Shown here: positions 41,191 to 49,788 of the stretch, piece by piece | How positions within the stretch are numbered: position 1 is the stretch's first letter | Layout of the letters: each line of letters begins with the position of its first letter | Assembly (NCBI RefSeq): GCF_000381885.1 | Contig: NZ_KB907209.1 | Coordinates: 594,478-658,477, forward strand | Direction of reading: 5' to 3' | Length of the DNA: 64,000 nucleotides | Source of the DNA: Actinomadura atramentaria DSM 43919 | Lineage (GTDB): Bacteria > Actinomycetota > Actinomycetes > Streptosporangiales > Streptosporangiaceae | Translations under genes and position numbers: made by a program | The notes under the pieces: model-generated | Told to the model about the DNA's origin: nothing | Database searches by the model: none | Seen by the model: only the letters and a program-made list of their open reading frames with translations

Positions 41191-41829
41191 GTGAGCATGC
41201 CTCCGACTTTCGAGGAGTCGTCGCAGGTTCAGGCGCGGGTCGCCGAGGCGCCCCTGCTGCCCCTGGGCGACCAGCTCTTCCAGCGGCTGCTGCGCGAGCG
41301 GATCGTCTTCCTCGGCCAGCAGGTCGACGACGACATCGCCAACCGCATCTGCGCCGAGCTGCTGCTGCTCTCGGCCGAGGACGGCCGCCGCGACATCACG
41401 CTCTACATCAACTCGCCCGGCGGCTCGGTCACGGCCGGGATGGCGATCTACGACATCATGCGCTACGTCCCGAACGACATCGTGACGGTCGGCATGGGCC
41501 TGGCCGCGTCGATGGGCCAGTTCCTGCTGTGCGCGGGCACGCCCGGCAAGCGCTACGCGCTCCCGCACGCGCGGATCATGATGCACCAGCCGTCCGGCGG
41601 CATCGGCGGCACCGCCTCGGACATCAAGATCCAGGCCGAGCAGATGCTGTACGTCAAGAAGACGCTCGCCGAGAAGATCGCGGAGCACACCGGGCAGTCG
41701 CTGGAGCAGATCGAGAAGGACTCCGACCGCGACCGCTGGTTCACCGCCGACGAGGCCCGCGACTACGGCCTGGTCGACCACGTGGTGCTCAGCGCCACCC
41801 AGGTGCCCTCCGAGGGCCCCGTCTCCTGA
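41191..41829 (+). CDS. clpP1: ATP-dependent Clp protease proteolytic subunit 1
   Basis: A 212-residue serine peptidase forming one ring of the ClpP1P2 barrel. The triad is Ser107 (GLAASMGQ), His132 (IMMHQPSGG) and Asp181 (SDRDRWF). [11 protein letters not shown] is the family oxyanion/handle segment. The GTG start has GGAGGA 5-10 nt upstream. ClpP2 follows after 31 bp. In mycobacteria both rings are needed for activity and are essential, and the same is expected here. Confidence 0.97.
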   Translation: MSMPPTFEESSQVQARVAEAPLLPLGDQLFQRLLRERIVFLGQQVDDDIANRICAELLLLSAEDGRRDITLYINSPGGSVTAGMAIYDIMRYVPNDIVTVGMGLAASMGQFLLCAGTPGKRYALPHARIMMHQPSGGIGGTASDIKIQAEQMLYVKKTLAEKIAEHTGQSLEQIEKDSDRDRWFTADEARDYGLVDHVVLSATQVPSEGPVS

Positions 41830-41860
41830 CGAACCCCGACCGACCTACGGAGGCACGCAA

Positions 41861-42529
41861 GTGAGCGACCTGATCCGCCCGCAGATCCAAGCGGCCGGGC
41901 CGATGCCCGTCGACAACCGCTACATCATTCCGTCGTTCGTCGAGCGCACCACGTACGGGGTCAAGGAGATGAACCCGTACAACAAGCTCTTCGAGGAGCG
42001 GATCATCTTCCTCGGGGTCCAGATCGACGACGCGTCCGCCAACGACGTCATGGCCCAGCTCATCACGCTGGAGTCGATCGACCCGGACCGCGACATCAGC
42101 ATCTACATCAACTCGCCGGGCGGCTCGTTCACCGCGATGACGGCGATCTACGACACGATGCAGTTCGTCAAGCCGGACGTCCAGACGGTCTGCATCGGCC
42201 AGGCGGCGTCGGCGGCGGCGGTGCTGCTCGCCGCCGGGACCAAGGGGAAGCGGGCGGCGCTGCCGAACTCGCGGATCCTGATCCACCAGCCGGCGACCGA
42301 GGGCACCTACGGCCAGTCGAGCGACATCGAGATCCAGGCGCGCGAGATCATGCGCATTCGCGAACTGCTGGAGGACATCCTCTCCAGGCACAGTGGAAAG
42401 AGCCTGGAAGAGGTTCGTAAGGACATCGAGCGCGACAAGATCCTGACCGCCGACGAGGCCAAGACGTACGGTCTCATCGACGATGTCTTCGTCAGCAGGA
42501 AGCGCCAAGCCGAGGTAGTGTCGTCCTGA
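41861..42529 (+). CDS. clpP2: ATP-dependent Clp protease proteolytic subunit 2
   Basis: A 222-residue ClpP with triad Ser117 (GQAASAAA), His142 (RILIHQPAT) and Asp192 (IERDKIL). It has a longer N-terminal propeptide-like stretch than clpP1 (first about 30 residues, with [13 protein letters not shown]) that is presumably processed. It pairs with ClpP1 in a mixed barrel and offers the docking face for ClpX or ClpC. GGAGG lies 8 nt before the GTG at 41861. Confidence 0.97.
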   Translation: MSDLIRPQIQAAGPMPVDNRYIIPSFVERTTYGVKEMNPYNKLFEERIIFLGVQIDDASANDVMAQLITLESIDPDRDISIYINSPGGSFTAMTAIYDTMQFVKPDVQTVCIGQAASAAAVLLAAGTKGKRAALPNSRILIHQPATEGTYGQSSDIEIQAREIMRIRELLEDILSRHSGKSLEEVRKDIERDKILTADEAKTYGLIDDVFVSRKRQAEVVSS

Positions 42530-42567
42530 GACGACGGCGCTGACGGGCGCCCCACGGACGCGGGAGA

Positions 42568-42602
42568 CCCCCGCCCGGTCGTCACACGTCCGGGCGCGGG
42601 GG
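42568..42602 (+). terminator. Hairpin in the clpP2-clpX spacer
   Basis: CCCCCGCCCGG (42568-42578) pairs with CCGGGCGCGGGGG (42590-42602) with a 2-nt bulge and an 11-nt loop. It is 39 bp after the clpP2 stop and 120 bp before clpX; it may end or attenuate clpP1P2 transcription. No T run follows. Confidence 0.5.
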
Positions 42603-42722
42603 CTCACCAAGTCCGTGGGAGGCGGTACCGTCGAATCCGACGTCGAACGAACCTCCGGGACGGACCCATCGAGCCGCACCTCATCCTCCAGGCGGGCGGC
42701 CCCACGAAAAGGAGACGGTTGG

Positions 42723-44003
42723 GTGGCACGCATCGGCGACGGTGGTGACCTGCTCAAGTGCTCGTTCTGCGGTAAGAGCCAGAAGCAGGTCAAGAAGCTC
42801 ATCGCGGGTCCGGGCGTGTATATCTGCGACGAGTGCATCGATCTCTGCAACGAGATCATCGAGGAGGAGCTCTCCGAGACCTCCGACCTCAAGTGGGACA
42901 GCCTGCCGAAGCCCCGCGAGATCTACGAGTTCCTCGACGGGTACGTGATCGGCCAGGAGACGGCGAAGAAGAACCTGTCGGTCGCCGTCTACAACCACTA
43001 CAAGCGCATCCAGTCGGGGGAGGCCGCGGGCCGCGACGACGGCGTGGAGCTCGGGAAGTCCAACATCCTGCTGCTCGGCCCGACCGGCTCCGGCAAGACG
43101 CTGCTCGCGCAGACGCTCGCCAAGCTGCTGAACGTCCCGTTCGCCATCGCGGACGCGACCGCGCTGACCGAGGCGGGGTACGTCGGCGAGGACGTCGAGA
43201 ACATCCTCCTCAAGCTGATCCAGGCCGCCGACTACGACGTCAAGAAGGCCGAGACCGGGATCATCTACATCGACGAGGTCGACAAGATCGCCCGCAAGAG
43301 CGAGAACCCGTCGATCACCCGCGACGTCTCGGGGGAGGGCGTCCAGCAGGCGCTGCTGAAGATCCTGGAGGGCACCACCGCGAGCGTCCCGCCGCAGGGC
43401 GGCCGCAAGCACCCGCACCAGGAGTTCATTCAGATCGACACCACGAACGTGCTGTTCATCTGCGGCGGCGCGTTCGCGGGCCTGGAGAAGATCGTCGAGT
43501 CCCGGATCGGCAAGCAGGGGATGGGCTTCGGCGCGGCGATCCGCTCCAAGTCCGACTTCGGCGAGGCCACCGCGATGCTGGGCGACGTGATGCCGGAGGA
43601 CCTGCTGAAGTTCGGGATGATCCCGGAGTTCATCGGCCGCCTGCCGGTCATCACCAGCGTCCACAACCTCGACCGCGACGCGCTGATCAACATCCTCACC
43701 GAGCCGAAGAACGCGCTGGTGCGCCAGTACCACCGGCTGTTCGAGATGGACGGCGTGGACCTGGAGTTCACCGACGACGCGCTGGAGGCCATCGCGGACC
43801 AGTCGATCCTGCGCGGCACCGGCGCGCGGGGGCTGCGCGCGATCATGGAAGAGGTGCTGATGTCGGTGATGTACGAGGTGCCGTCCCGGCAGGACGTCGC
43901 CCGCGTCGTCATCACCCGCGAGGCGGTGCTGGAGCACGTGAACCCGACGCTGGTGCCGCGCGAGCGGGCGACCAAGCGCGAGCCGCGCGAGAAGAGCGCC
44001 TGA
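42723..44003 (+). CDS. clpX: ATP-dependent Clp protease ATP-binding subunit ClpX
   Basis: A 426-residue unfoldase that delivers substrates to ClpP1P2. The N-terminal zinc domain has CSFCGKS and [10 protein letters not shown] at about 13-39. Walker A is GPTGSGKT, Walker [11 protein letters not shown], the pore loop GYVGED, and the sensor-1/arginine-finger segments follow. [11 protein letters not shown] holds the MGF version of the ClpP-docking IGF loop. The GTG at 42723 was chosen because AAGGAG lies 8-13 nt upstream and ClpX proteins start [13 protein letters not shown]; the upstream in-frame extension is not homologous. Confidence 0.97.
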   Translation: MARIGDGGDLLKCSFCGKSQKQVKKLIAGPGVYICDECIDLCNEIIEEELSETSDLKWDSLPKPREIYEFLDGYVIGQETAKKNLSVAVYNHYKRIQSGEAAGRDDGVELGKSNILLLGPTGSGKTLLAQTLAKLLNVPFAIADATALTEAGYVGEDVENILLKLIQAADYDVKKAETGIIYIDEVDKIARKSENPSITRDVSGEGVQQALLKILEGTTASVPPQGGRKHPHQEFIQIDTTNVLFICGGAFAGLEKIVESRIGKQGMGFGAAIRSKSDFGEATAMLGDVMPEDLLKFGMIPEFIGRLPVITSVHNLDRDALINILTEPKNALVRQYHRLFEMDGVDLEFTDDALEAIADQSILRGTGARGLRAIMEEVLMSVMYEVPSRQDVARVVITREAVLEHVNPTLVPRERATKREPREKSA

Positions 44004-44015
44004 CGGTTCTTCGCC

Positions 44016-44059
44016 GAGCCCGGTTCCCGGAGTTTCCGGGGGCCGGGCTCGTGCTTTTT
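44016..44059 (+). terminator. Rho-independent terminator of clpX
   Basis: GAGCCCGG (44016-44023) and CCGGGCTC (44043-44050) enclose an inner CCCGG/CCGGG stem, giving a nearly continuous hairpin. It is followed by a CTTTTT run at 44054-44059, rare in this genome. It also separates clpX from the convergent kinase gene. Confidence 0.88.
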
Positions 44060-44060
44060 C

Positions 44061-45449
44061 TCAGCGGTCCGCGCGGGGGAAGCGGACGGTGAACAGCGTG
44101 CCGGGGCCGTCCGGCGGGTCCGCGACGGTGACCGTGCCGCCGTGGAGGCGGGCCTGCTGGGCGACGAGCGTAGGGCCGAGGCCGGAGCCGGGGCTGCCGG
44201 GCCGCCTGCGGAACCGCTCGAAGACCTCGGTCCGCCGCGCGTCGGGGATGCCGCGGCCGTGGTCGCGGACGCGCAGCGTCACCGCGCCGGGTTCGGAGTC
44301 CAGCGCGACGCGGACGTCGGCGCGGCCGTCGCGGTCCGCGCCGTGGACGACGGCGTTGTCGAGCAGGTTGTCCACGACCATGCGCAGGCCGTCCGGCCAG
44401 CCGCGCACCGCCGCCGGGTCGCGGACCGTCGCGGTGATCGCGGCGGCGGGACGGCGGCGGCGCGCGTCCTCGACGGCGGCCTCGACCAGGTCCGCGAGGT
44501 CGACGGCGGTGAGGCTGCCCGCGTCCAGCAGCTCGCCGCGCGCGAGCTGGCGCAGCATCGTCACGAGCCGGTCCATGCGGGCGTGCTCGGCGGCGAGGTC
44601 CGCGACGATCTCGGCGCGGTCGGCGTCGGTGACGCCCGCGTGGTCGATGAGGCCGAGGTTGGCGCCCATGCTGGTCAGCGGCGTGCGCAGCTCGTGCGCG
44701 GCGGTGGCGGCGAACGCGCGGGCGGTCTCCAGGGCGGCGGCGGTGCGGCGGACGGCGTCGTCGCCGCGGTCCAGGAGTTCGTTGACGAGCCGCGCCAGCT
44801 CGTCCACCTCGGCGGTGCCGGACGCGGTGGCGAGCCGCCGCCCTGAGCCGGGCGCGTCGCCGATCGCCCGCGCCTGGCCGCGCAGCGCCGACAGCGGGCG
44901 GACCGCGAGCCGCGCGAGGCCGAACCCGGCGAGCGCGCCCGCGGCGGCGGCGACCAGCGTGACCGCGAGGAGCCGCCGCCGCAGGAGCGCGACGCGGTCC
45001 GCGACGCGGCGTTCCGGCTCGAAGACCCACAGGCGTCCGGCCGCGCCGCGCGCGCCGAGCGCGGTGGAGACGAACCGCCACCGCTCGCCGCCCGCCGTGA
45101 ACGTCGCGGGACCGGCCGGGTCGTTGGCGGGCAGCGTCGCGGGGACGCCGCCGATCACCAGCGGCTCGCCCGCGACCGGGGCGACGTAGACGCCGCCGGA
45201 CCCGTCGTCCACCGCCGCGCCCGTCACCCGGCGCTGCGCGCGCTCGGCCTGCTTCGGGGCGGGCAGCCGCGTGCGCTGGACGTACGTCGTGGCGGTCGGG
45301 GTGAGGCCGCGCAGGCGGGCGGTGAGCTGGCGGTCCCGCTCGGCGCGCAGGTCGTGGGCGGCGAGGCGCAGCACGAGCAGCCCGGCGAGCAGCACCAGGA
45401 CCGGGACGAGCACCGCGACGCAGACGGCGAACCGGGTCGTCAGCTTCAC
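44061..45449 (-). CDS. Sensor histidine kinase with HAMP domain (EnvZ/PhoR class)
   Basis: A 462-residue kinase. Helix 1 (FAVCVAVLVPVLVLLAGLLV) and helix 2 (LLAVTLVAAAAGALAGFGL) flank an extracytoplasmic domain of about 115 residues. A HAMP domain (LAVRPLSALRGQARAI) is followed by the HisKA site TAAHELRTPLTSMG and HATPase motifs DNLLDNAVVHG, DHGRGIPD and GSGLGPTLV. The GTG at 45449 overlaps the response-regulator stop by 4 nt. It is the last gene of an operon that also encodes a secreted protein and a lipoprotein, which may belong to its signal input. Confidence 0.93.
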   Translation of the reverse strand: MKLTTRFAVCVAVLVPVLVLLAGLLVLRLAAHDLRAERDRQLTARLRGLTPTATTYVQRTRLPAPKQAERAQRRVTGAAVDDGSGGVYVAPVAGEPLVIGGVPATLPANDPAGPATFTAGGERWRFVSTALGARGAAGRLWVFEPERRVADRVALLRRRLLAVTLVAAAAGALAGFGLARLAVRPLSALRGQARAIGDAPGSGRRLATASGTAEVDELARLVNELLDRGDDAVRRTAAALETARAFAATAAHELRTPLTSMGANLGLIDHAGVTDADRAEIVADLAAEHARMDRLVTMLRQLARGELLDAGSLTAVDLADLVEAAVEDARRRRPAAAITATVRDPAAVRGWPDGLRMVVDNLLDNAVVHGADRDGRADVRVALDSEPGAVTLRVRDHGRGIPDARRTEVFERFRRRPGSPGSGLGPTLVAQQARLHGGTVTVADPPDGPGTLFTVRFPRADR

Positions 45450-46165
45450 GCGCCCGGCTCCCGCAGGACGAACCCGACACCGCGGACGGTGTGGATGAGG
45501 CGGGGCGTGCCGCCGGCCTCCAGCTTGCGGCGCAGGTAGCCGACGAAGGTGTCGACGGCGTTGGTCGTCACGTCGAAGTCGTAGCCCCAGACGCGGTCGA
45601 GCAGCACCGAACGGGACAGGACGATCCCTGCGTTGCGGGCGAGGACGTCCAGCAGCTCGAACTCGCGGCGGGTCAGCGCGACCGGCCGCCCGCCGCGCGT
45701 CACCGTGCGGGCGTCCGGGTCGACCGCGAGGTCCCCGACGCGGACGACGCGGACGACGCGGCCCGGCGCGGGGCGCGCGCGGCGCAGCAGGGCGCGCAGG
45801 CGCAGCGCCAGCTCGGTCAGGTCGAAGGGCTTCACGACGTAGTCGTCCGCGCCCGCCGCGAGGCCCGCGACGCGGTCCTCGACCTCGTCCAGCGCGGACA
45901 GCATGAGGACGGGGACGTCCACGGCGCGGTCGCGGAGCGTCCGGCAGACCTCGATGCCGGACAGGTCGGGCATGGACACGTCGAGGACGATCGCGTCCGG
46001 CGGGGCGGTCCCGGCGGCCGCGAGCGCGGCCCGGCCGGAGTCCGCGACGGCGACGTCGAAGCCCTCCAGCGCCAGGCCGCGGCGCAGCGCGCGGCGGATC
46101 GCCGGATCGTCGTCCACGGCGAGGACGCGATGCGGGTTGACATGCCCGGTGACCTGCACGGACAT
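45446..46165 (-). CDS. OmpR/PhoB-type response regulator
   Basis: A 239-residue regulator. The receiver has the acidic pair in AVDDDPAIRR, phosphoacceptor Asp in AIVLDVSMPDLSG near residue 60, and Lys in YVVKPFDLTEL. The winged-helix domain is LTRREFELLDVLARNAGIVL through WGYDFDVTTNAVDTFVGYLR. The ATG at 46165 starts the receiver domain with a short MSVQVTGHVNPH lead; the longer frame to 46237 lies inside the lipoprotein gene. It presumably binds the 11-bp-phased repeats at 46850-46868. Confidence 0.93.
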   Translation of the reverse strand: MSVQVTGHVNPHRVLAVDDDPAIRRALRRGLALEGFDVAVADSGRAALAAAGTAPPDAIVLDVSMPDLSGIEVCRTLRDRAVDVPVLMLSALDEVEDRVAGLAAGADDYVVKPFDLTELALRLRALLRRARPAPGRVVRVVRVGDLAVDPDARTVTRGGRPVALTRREFELLDVLARNAGIVLSRSVLLDRVWGYDFDVTTNAVDTFVGYLRRKLEAGGTPRLIHTVRGVGFVLREPGA

Positions 46166-46181
46166 CAGGGTGCCATACGCG

Positions 46182-46412
46182 TCACGGTTCGTCCGCCATC
46201 TCCCGTTCGCCCTGCTGGGCGGCGCGGTCGGCGTCATCGACGTACTTCTGCAGCTCGGTCGGGACGCCGCCGCCGTCGCGCGCGGTCGACGCGCCGGGGT
46301 TCGCCGCGCGCCCGCCGTCCGCGCCGTCCCCGCCGCACGCGGCGGCCGAGGCGGCCACGGCGGCGAGGACGACGGCGACGGCGGCGCGCGTCAGCGCTGG
46401 GCGGCGCACCAC
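46182..46412 (-). CDS. Small putative lipoprotein
   Basis: A 76-residue protein with an Arg-rich start, hydrophobic helix (AAVAVVLAAVAASAA) and lipobox ending at Cys26 (SAAACGGD). The mature part of about 50 residues is Gly/Ala/Asp-rich and ends in an acidic helix (TELQKYVDDADRAAQQGERE). No family recognised. It overlaps the secreted-protein gene by 22 nt and lies 16 bp upstream of the response-regulator gene, so it is part of the four-gene unit and could be a periplasm-side accessory of the kinase. Confidence 0.75.
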   Translation of the reverse strand: MVRRPALTRAAVAVVLAAVAASAAACGGDGADGGRAANPGASTARDGGGVPTELQKYVDDADRAAQQGEREMADEP

Positions 46413-46804
46413 GTCCGCGCCTTCTCAAGTCCGGTCTTGCGGGTCTTGAGCGTTTCGAGGCGGTTCTGGCGGAGGGCGATCCGCTGGCCGATCAGCGCGG
46501 CGCGCTGCGGGTTGCGGGCCTGGACCTTCTTCTGCCGGGCCTGGAGCCACTGGATCGACCCGCGCGTGTTCGGGCCGCCGGAGATGCGCCCGGTCAGCCG
46601 GTTCACGCGGCCTTCGACGCGCTCGACGCGCGCGCAGAACCGGGCGACGTCCTTGGCCGTCCGCGCGGCGGCCTTCGACGGGCCCGTGCTCGGGCCCGTG
46701 CTCGGCGCCGTGCTTGGGGACACGTCCGCGCTCGCGGCGCCGCCGGTGCCCGCCACGAGGGCGAGCGCCAGCCCGGCCCCGGCCAGCAGAGTCCTGCGTG
46801 ACAT
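46391..46804 (-). CDS. Secreted small helical protein
   Basis: A 137-residue protein with a signal peptide (MSRRTLLAGAGLALALVAGT...ASA, cleavage near 26), a Ser/Thr/Pro-rich linker (STAPSTGPSTGPS), and a helical domain rich in Arg and Lys with two cysteines (FCARVERVEGRVN; ARTWCAAQR) that may form a disulphide. GGGAGG lies 9 nt before the ATG. It is first in the operon with lipoprotein, regulator and kinase. No known family; a stress-sensing or periplasmic chaperone-like role is only a guess from the helical, charged composition. Confidence 0.78.
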   Translation of the reverse strand: MSRRTLLAGAGLALALVAGTGGAASADVSPSTAPSTGPSTGPSKAAARTAKDVARFCARVERVEGRVNRLTGRISGGPNTRGSIQWLQARQKKVQARNPQRAALIGQRIALRQNRLETLKTRKTGLEKARTWCAAQR

Positions 46805-46838
46805 GCCAAAACCTCCCTGGTGGATGGATTCGCGGCCG

Positions 46839-46868
46839 ACACTAGAAGGGTTCTCTGGCAGAACTCTG
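46839..46868 (-). promoter_or_regulatory. Operon promoter with 11-bp-phased direct repeats
   Basis: On the minus strand CAGAGTTC (46868-46861) and CAGAGAAC (46857-46850) are direct repeats exactly 11 bp apart, the spacing used by OmpR/PhoB-type regulators. They overlap the -35 region of a promoter with -10 TAGTGT (46844-46839), 35 bp before the ATG at 46804. Autoregulation by the operon's response regulator is likely. Confidence 0.6.
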
Positions 46869-46880
46869 AGAAATCCGGAG

Positions 46881-47534
46881 CTATCCGAGGACGAACGGAA
46901 TCCGCGCGGCGAGGTCGCCCAGTGCGGCGTTCTCCGCGTCGGTCGGTGAGCGGCGGCCGGTGCCGACGAGCAGCGCGTCCGCGTCGGAGAGCGCGGCGGG
47001 GAACGGTGCTCCGGCGATCTTCTCCAGCGCCGCGCGCGCCGCCGCGAGGGTTTCGGCGGGCGGCCCGTCGACCGAGGTCAGATGCGCGACGAGGTCGAGG
47101 TGGTGGAGCGTCCATTCGAGGACGTACGCGCTCAGATAATCCCCGGCCGTCAGGATCTCGTCCTGCGTGCTGACGAGCGCGGCGGGATCGGCCAACGCGG
47201 CGGCGCGCCCCGCAGCGGACCCGACGTCGTCCAGGTGGAACTTGAGCAGCTTCGGATCGCCGTACGCGGCGGCGAGCCGGGGAATCAGCGCGTCGAGCGG
47301 GTCGTCCCCGGTCGGCGGCTCCACGAGCTTCCAGTACGTGACGGCGTCCACGGTCGGCTCGCCCTCGGCGGGCGTGACGAGCGTGATCAGCACGTCCTGA
47401 GCGTCGATGACCAGGTGGCACACGAGATCCCGCACCAACCACCCGGCGCACCCGGACGGCCGCTCGAACTCCTCGTCCGGCACATCCGCCACAGCCGAAA
47501 GCAACGCCGCCCAACTTCGAGAGAAAAGATCCAC
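46881..47534 (-). CDS. Maleylpyruvate isomerase-fold (DinB-like) protein
   Basis: A 217-residue protein with the mycothiol-dependent maleylpyruvate isomerase N-terminal fold: FERPSGCAGWLVRDLVCHLVIDAQ at about 23-46 with a first metal His, and YVLEWTLHHLDLVAHL at about 137-152 giving the other His ligands. Such four-helix metal proteins are common in mycothiol-producing actinobacteria and mostly uncharacterised thiol-dependent enzymes. No neighbour suggests a pathway. The gene is a single unit ending next to the secreted-protein promoter. Confidence 0.83.
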   Translation of the reverse strand: MDLFSRSWAALLSAVADVPDEEFERPSGCAGWLVRDLVCHLVIDAQDVLITLVTPAEGEPTVDAVTYWKLVEPPTGDDPLDALIPRLAAAYGDPKLLKFHLDDVGSAAGRAAALADPAALVSTQDEILTAGDYLSAYVLEWTLHHLDLVAHLTSVDGPPAETLAAARAALEKIAGAPFPAALSDADALLVGTGRRSPTDAENAALGDLAARIPFVLG

Positions 47535-47702
47535 CCGACAACGCTAGCGGGATCGGTCGTTCGCGGCGGCTTTCGGGAGAAGAGGGTCGCGCAGAGCGTG
47601 AAGGTCGGGCGGGCGGCCGGGGAAGTAGGCGGGGAGCCTTCGCGCCCCTAGGCCGCGGAAAACGGATTCCCGGGGGTGAACGCTGCCTGGCAGGCTCGCT
47701 TT

Positions 47703-47723
47703 CGGCGGAATGCCGTTCCGCCG
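47703..47723 (+). other. Perfect hairpin in the nucleotidyltransferase leader
   Basis: CGGCGGAA (47703-47710) pairs with TTCCGCCG (47716-47723) around a 5-nt loop, ending 8 nt before the AAAGGGG ribosome-binding site of the nucleotidyltransferase gene. It may be a terminator for read-through or a translational control element. Confidence 0.4.
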
Positions 47724-47743
47724 TCGCGGGAAAGGGGATCGGT

Positions 47744-48448
47744 GTGGTGAACGGGCGCGTTCTGCTCGCGGGAATCGTCGGGTCCACGGCGTACGGGCTC
47801 GCCGGGCCGGGCTCCGACATCGACCGGCTCGGCGTCTACGCCGCGCCGACCGTGCTGTTCCACGGCCTGAATCCGCCGACCGGCAGGGAGGCCACGCGCG
47901 TCACGACCATGCCCGACAGCACGCTGCACGAGGCCGCGAAGTTCGCCGGGCTGTGCCTGAAGGCGAACCCGACCACGACCGAGCTGCTGTGGCTGCCGGA
48001 CGGGCTGTACGAGACGCGCACCGGCCTCGGTGACCGGCTCGTCGGCATCCGGAACGCGTTCGTGTCCGCGCCGCGCGTCCGCGACGCCTATCTCGGGTAC
48101 GCGACGCAGCAGTTCCGCCGCCTGGAGTCGCGCGGCGACGGCTCGTTCTCCGCCGACACCCGCAAGCGGACGGCCAAGCACGCGCGGCATCTGGCGCGGC
48201 TCGTCCACCAGGGCCTCGGCCTGTACCGGACGGGCGTGCTGGACGTCCGCCTCGCGGACCCGCAGTGGTTCCTCGACTTCGGCGAGCAGGTCGCGGCAGG
48301 CGATCTCGGCAGGGCGAGCGCCCTGATCACGGACGCGGAAAAGGACTTCGACGCGGCCCGCACGCCCCTGCCCGACCACCCCGACGAGGACCGCGTGACG
48401 GCCTGGCTGCACGACGTCCGCCGCGCGCACCTGCCGGAGTCCGGTTGA
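47744..48448 (+). CDS. Predicted nucleotidyltransferase (YcgL-like, MNT fold)
   Basis: A 234-residue protein starting with a polymerase-beta-type nucleotidyltransferase core: GIVGSTAYGLAGPGSDIDRLGVY, giving the GS motif and the DxD metal pair (Asp-Ile-Asp) near residues 25-27. The middle is helical (TLHEAAKFAGLCLKANPTTT, ELLWLPDGLYET), as in COG3541 proteins. The target (RNA, protein or small molecule) is unknown. There is no partner HEPN gene next to it, so it is not an obvious toxin-antitoxin pair. GTG start with AAAGGGG 7 nt upstream. Confidence 0.82.
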   Translation: MVNGRVLLAGIVGSTAYGLAGPGSDIDRLGVYAAPTVLFHGLNPPTGREATRVTTMPDSTLHEAAKFAGLCLKANPTTTELLWLPDGLYETRTGLGDRLVGIRNAFVSAPRVRDAYLGYATQQFRRLESRGDGSFSADTRKRTAKHARHLARLVHQGLGLYRTGVLDVRLADPQWFLDFGEQVAAGDLGRASALITDAEKDFDAARTPLPDHPDEDRVTAWLHDVRRAHLPESG

Positions 48449-48473
48449 CACCGGCCGCCGAACCAGAGAACTA

Positions 48474-48495
48474 TTGTGCTAGTTAGCTAGTGCAA
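48474..48495 (+). promoter_or_regulatory. GntR (YtrA-type) operator
   Basis: TTGTGCTAG (48474-48482) and CTAGTGCAA (48487-48495) form a near-perfect 22-bp inverted repeat with the core CTAGTTAGCTAG. It ends just before the GGAGG of the GntR gene (GTG at 48506). TTGACA at 48445-48450 is a possible -35, so the site covers the -10/start region. Confidence 0.7.
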
Positions 48496-48505
48496 TGGAG
48501 GTTCG

Positions 48506-48898
48506 GTGATCGCGTTCTACCTGGACCAGAAGTCGGGCGTCTCCCCGTATCTGCAGCTCGTGCGGCAGGTACGGCAGGCGCTCCGGCTCGGTCAGCTGCG
48601 GGAGGGGGACCGACTCCCCACGGTCAAGGAGGTCGTGGGGCAGCTCGCGATCAACCCCAACACCGTCCTCAAGGCGTACCGGGAGCTGGAGCACGAGGGC
48701 CTGGTCTCGGCCCGGCCCGGCGTCGGGACGTTCGTCACCGCGACGCTCGCGGACGACTCCCTGGCCGCGCACGAGCCGCTGCGCCGCGAGCTGCGGACGT
48801 GGATCGCCAAGGCCCGCCGCGCCGGGCTCGACGACGAGAGCATCGAGGCGCTGTTCCAGTCCACCTACCGGCACGCGTCGCTGCGGGAGGCGAAGTGA
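48506..48898 (+). CDS. GntR family regulator, YtrA subfamily
   Basis: A 130-residue short GntR protein: winged helix at about 10-78 (SPYLQLVRQVRQALRLGQL, GDRLPTVKEVVGQLAINPNT, VLKAYRELEHEGLV, ARPGVGTFV) and only a short helical tail instead of a ligand domain, which defines the YtrA subgroup. These regulators control adjacent ABC transporters, often induced by cell-envelope stress. Here the ABC ATPase and permease follow with overlapping starts, and a palindromic site lies before the gene. Confidence 0.93.
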   Translation: MIAFYLDQKSGVSPYLQLVRQVRQALRLGQLREGDRLPTVKEVVGQLAINPNTVLKAYRELEHEGLVSARPGVGTFVTATLADDSLAAHEPLRRELRTWIAKARRAGLDDESIEALFQSTYRHASLREAK

Positions 48899-49788
48899 CC
48901 GCCGCCGTCGAGGCGCGGGGCCTCGGCCGCCGGTACGGGCGGCGCTGGGCGCTGCGGGACTGCGACCTGGACGTCCCCGCCGGACGGGTCGTCGGGCTCG
49001 TCGGCCCGAACGGCGCGGGCAAGAGCACGCTGCTCAACCTCGCGAGCGGCATGATCGAGCCCTCGGCGGGCGAGCTGCGGGTGCTGGGCGGACGGCCGGG
49101 TCAGTCGCGCGGCCAGCTCGCCAAGATCGGGTTCGTCGCGCAGGACACCCCGACGTACGCGGGGCTCAGCGTCGCGGACCACCTGCGGCTCGGCGCGCGG
49201 CTCAACCCCGGGTGGGACGCCGAGCTGGCGCGCGCCCGCGTCGAGCGGCTCGGGCTGGACCCGGACCGCCGCGCCGGGAAGCTGTCGGGCGGCCAGCGCG
49301 CCCAGCTCGCGCTGACGCTCGGCATCGCGAAGCGGCCCGAACTGCTGCTGCTGGACGAGCCGGTCGCCGCGCTCGACCCGCTGGCGCGGCGCGAGTTCCT
49401 GCAGTCGTTGCTGGAGGACGTCGCCGAACAGGGCTTGAGCGTCGTGCTCTCGTCCCATCTGGTGTCGGACGTCGAGCGGACCTGCGACTACCTCATCGTG
49501 CTCGTGGACTCGCGGGTCCGCGCTGCCGGGGACGTCGACGACCTGCTCACCGGGCACGCCCGCCTCACCGGCCCGCGCCGCGACCCCGCCGACCTGCCGC
49601 CCGGCCAGCACGTCGTCTCGGCCGCCCACGGCGAGCGGCAGAGCACGATGATCGTCCGCTGCGACGGCCCGGTCCTCGACCCGGCGTGGACGGTCGGGGA
49701 CGTCAGTCTGGAGGACGTCGTCCTCGCCTACATGAGCGCACCGCCCGACGCGGCCCCCCGCCGCCCCGCCCTGGAGGTGCGGAAATGA
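48895..49788 (+). CDS. ABC transporter ATP-binding protein (YtrB-like)
   Basis: A 297-residue ATPase: Walker A GPNGAGKST, Q-loop in FVAQDTPTYAG, signature LSGGQRAQLALTL, Walker B LLLLDEPVAALD, and His-switch SSHLVSDVE. It has a 60-residue C-terminal extension typical of exporter/bacitracin-type ATPases. The GTG overlaps the GntR stop by 4 nt (GTGA), and its stop overlaps the permease ATG. An export or envelope-stress function controlled by the YtrA-type regulator is likely; substrate unknown. Confidence 0.93.
   Translation: MTAAVEARGLGRRYGRRWALRDCDLDVPAGRVVGLVGPNGAGKSTLLNLASGMIEPSAGELRVLGGRPGQSRGQLAKIGFVAQDTPTYAGLSVADHLRLGARLNPGWDAELARARVERLGLDPDRRAGKLSGGQRAQLALTLGIAKRPELLLLDEPVAALDPLARREFLQSLLEDVAEQGLSVVLSSHLVSDVERTCDYLIVLVDSRVRAAGDVDDLLTGHARLTGPRRDPADLPPGQHVVSAAHGERQSTMIVRCDGPVLDPAWTVGDVSLEDVVLAYMSAPPDAAPRRPALEVRK

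Noticed and set aside
47744..48448. Nucleotidyltransferase considered as the antitoxin half of a HEPN-MNT pair
   Set aside because: No small HEPN-like gene lies next to it and its length of 234 residues fits stand-alone YcgL-like proteins.
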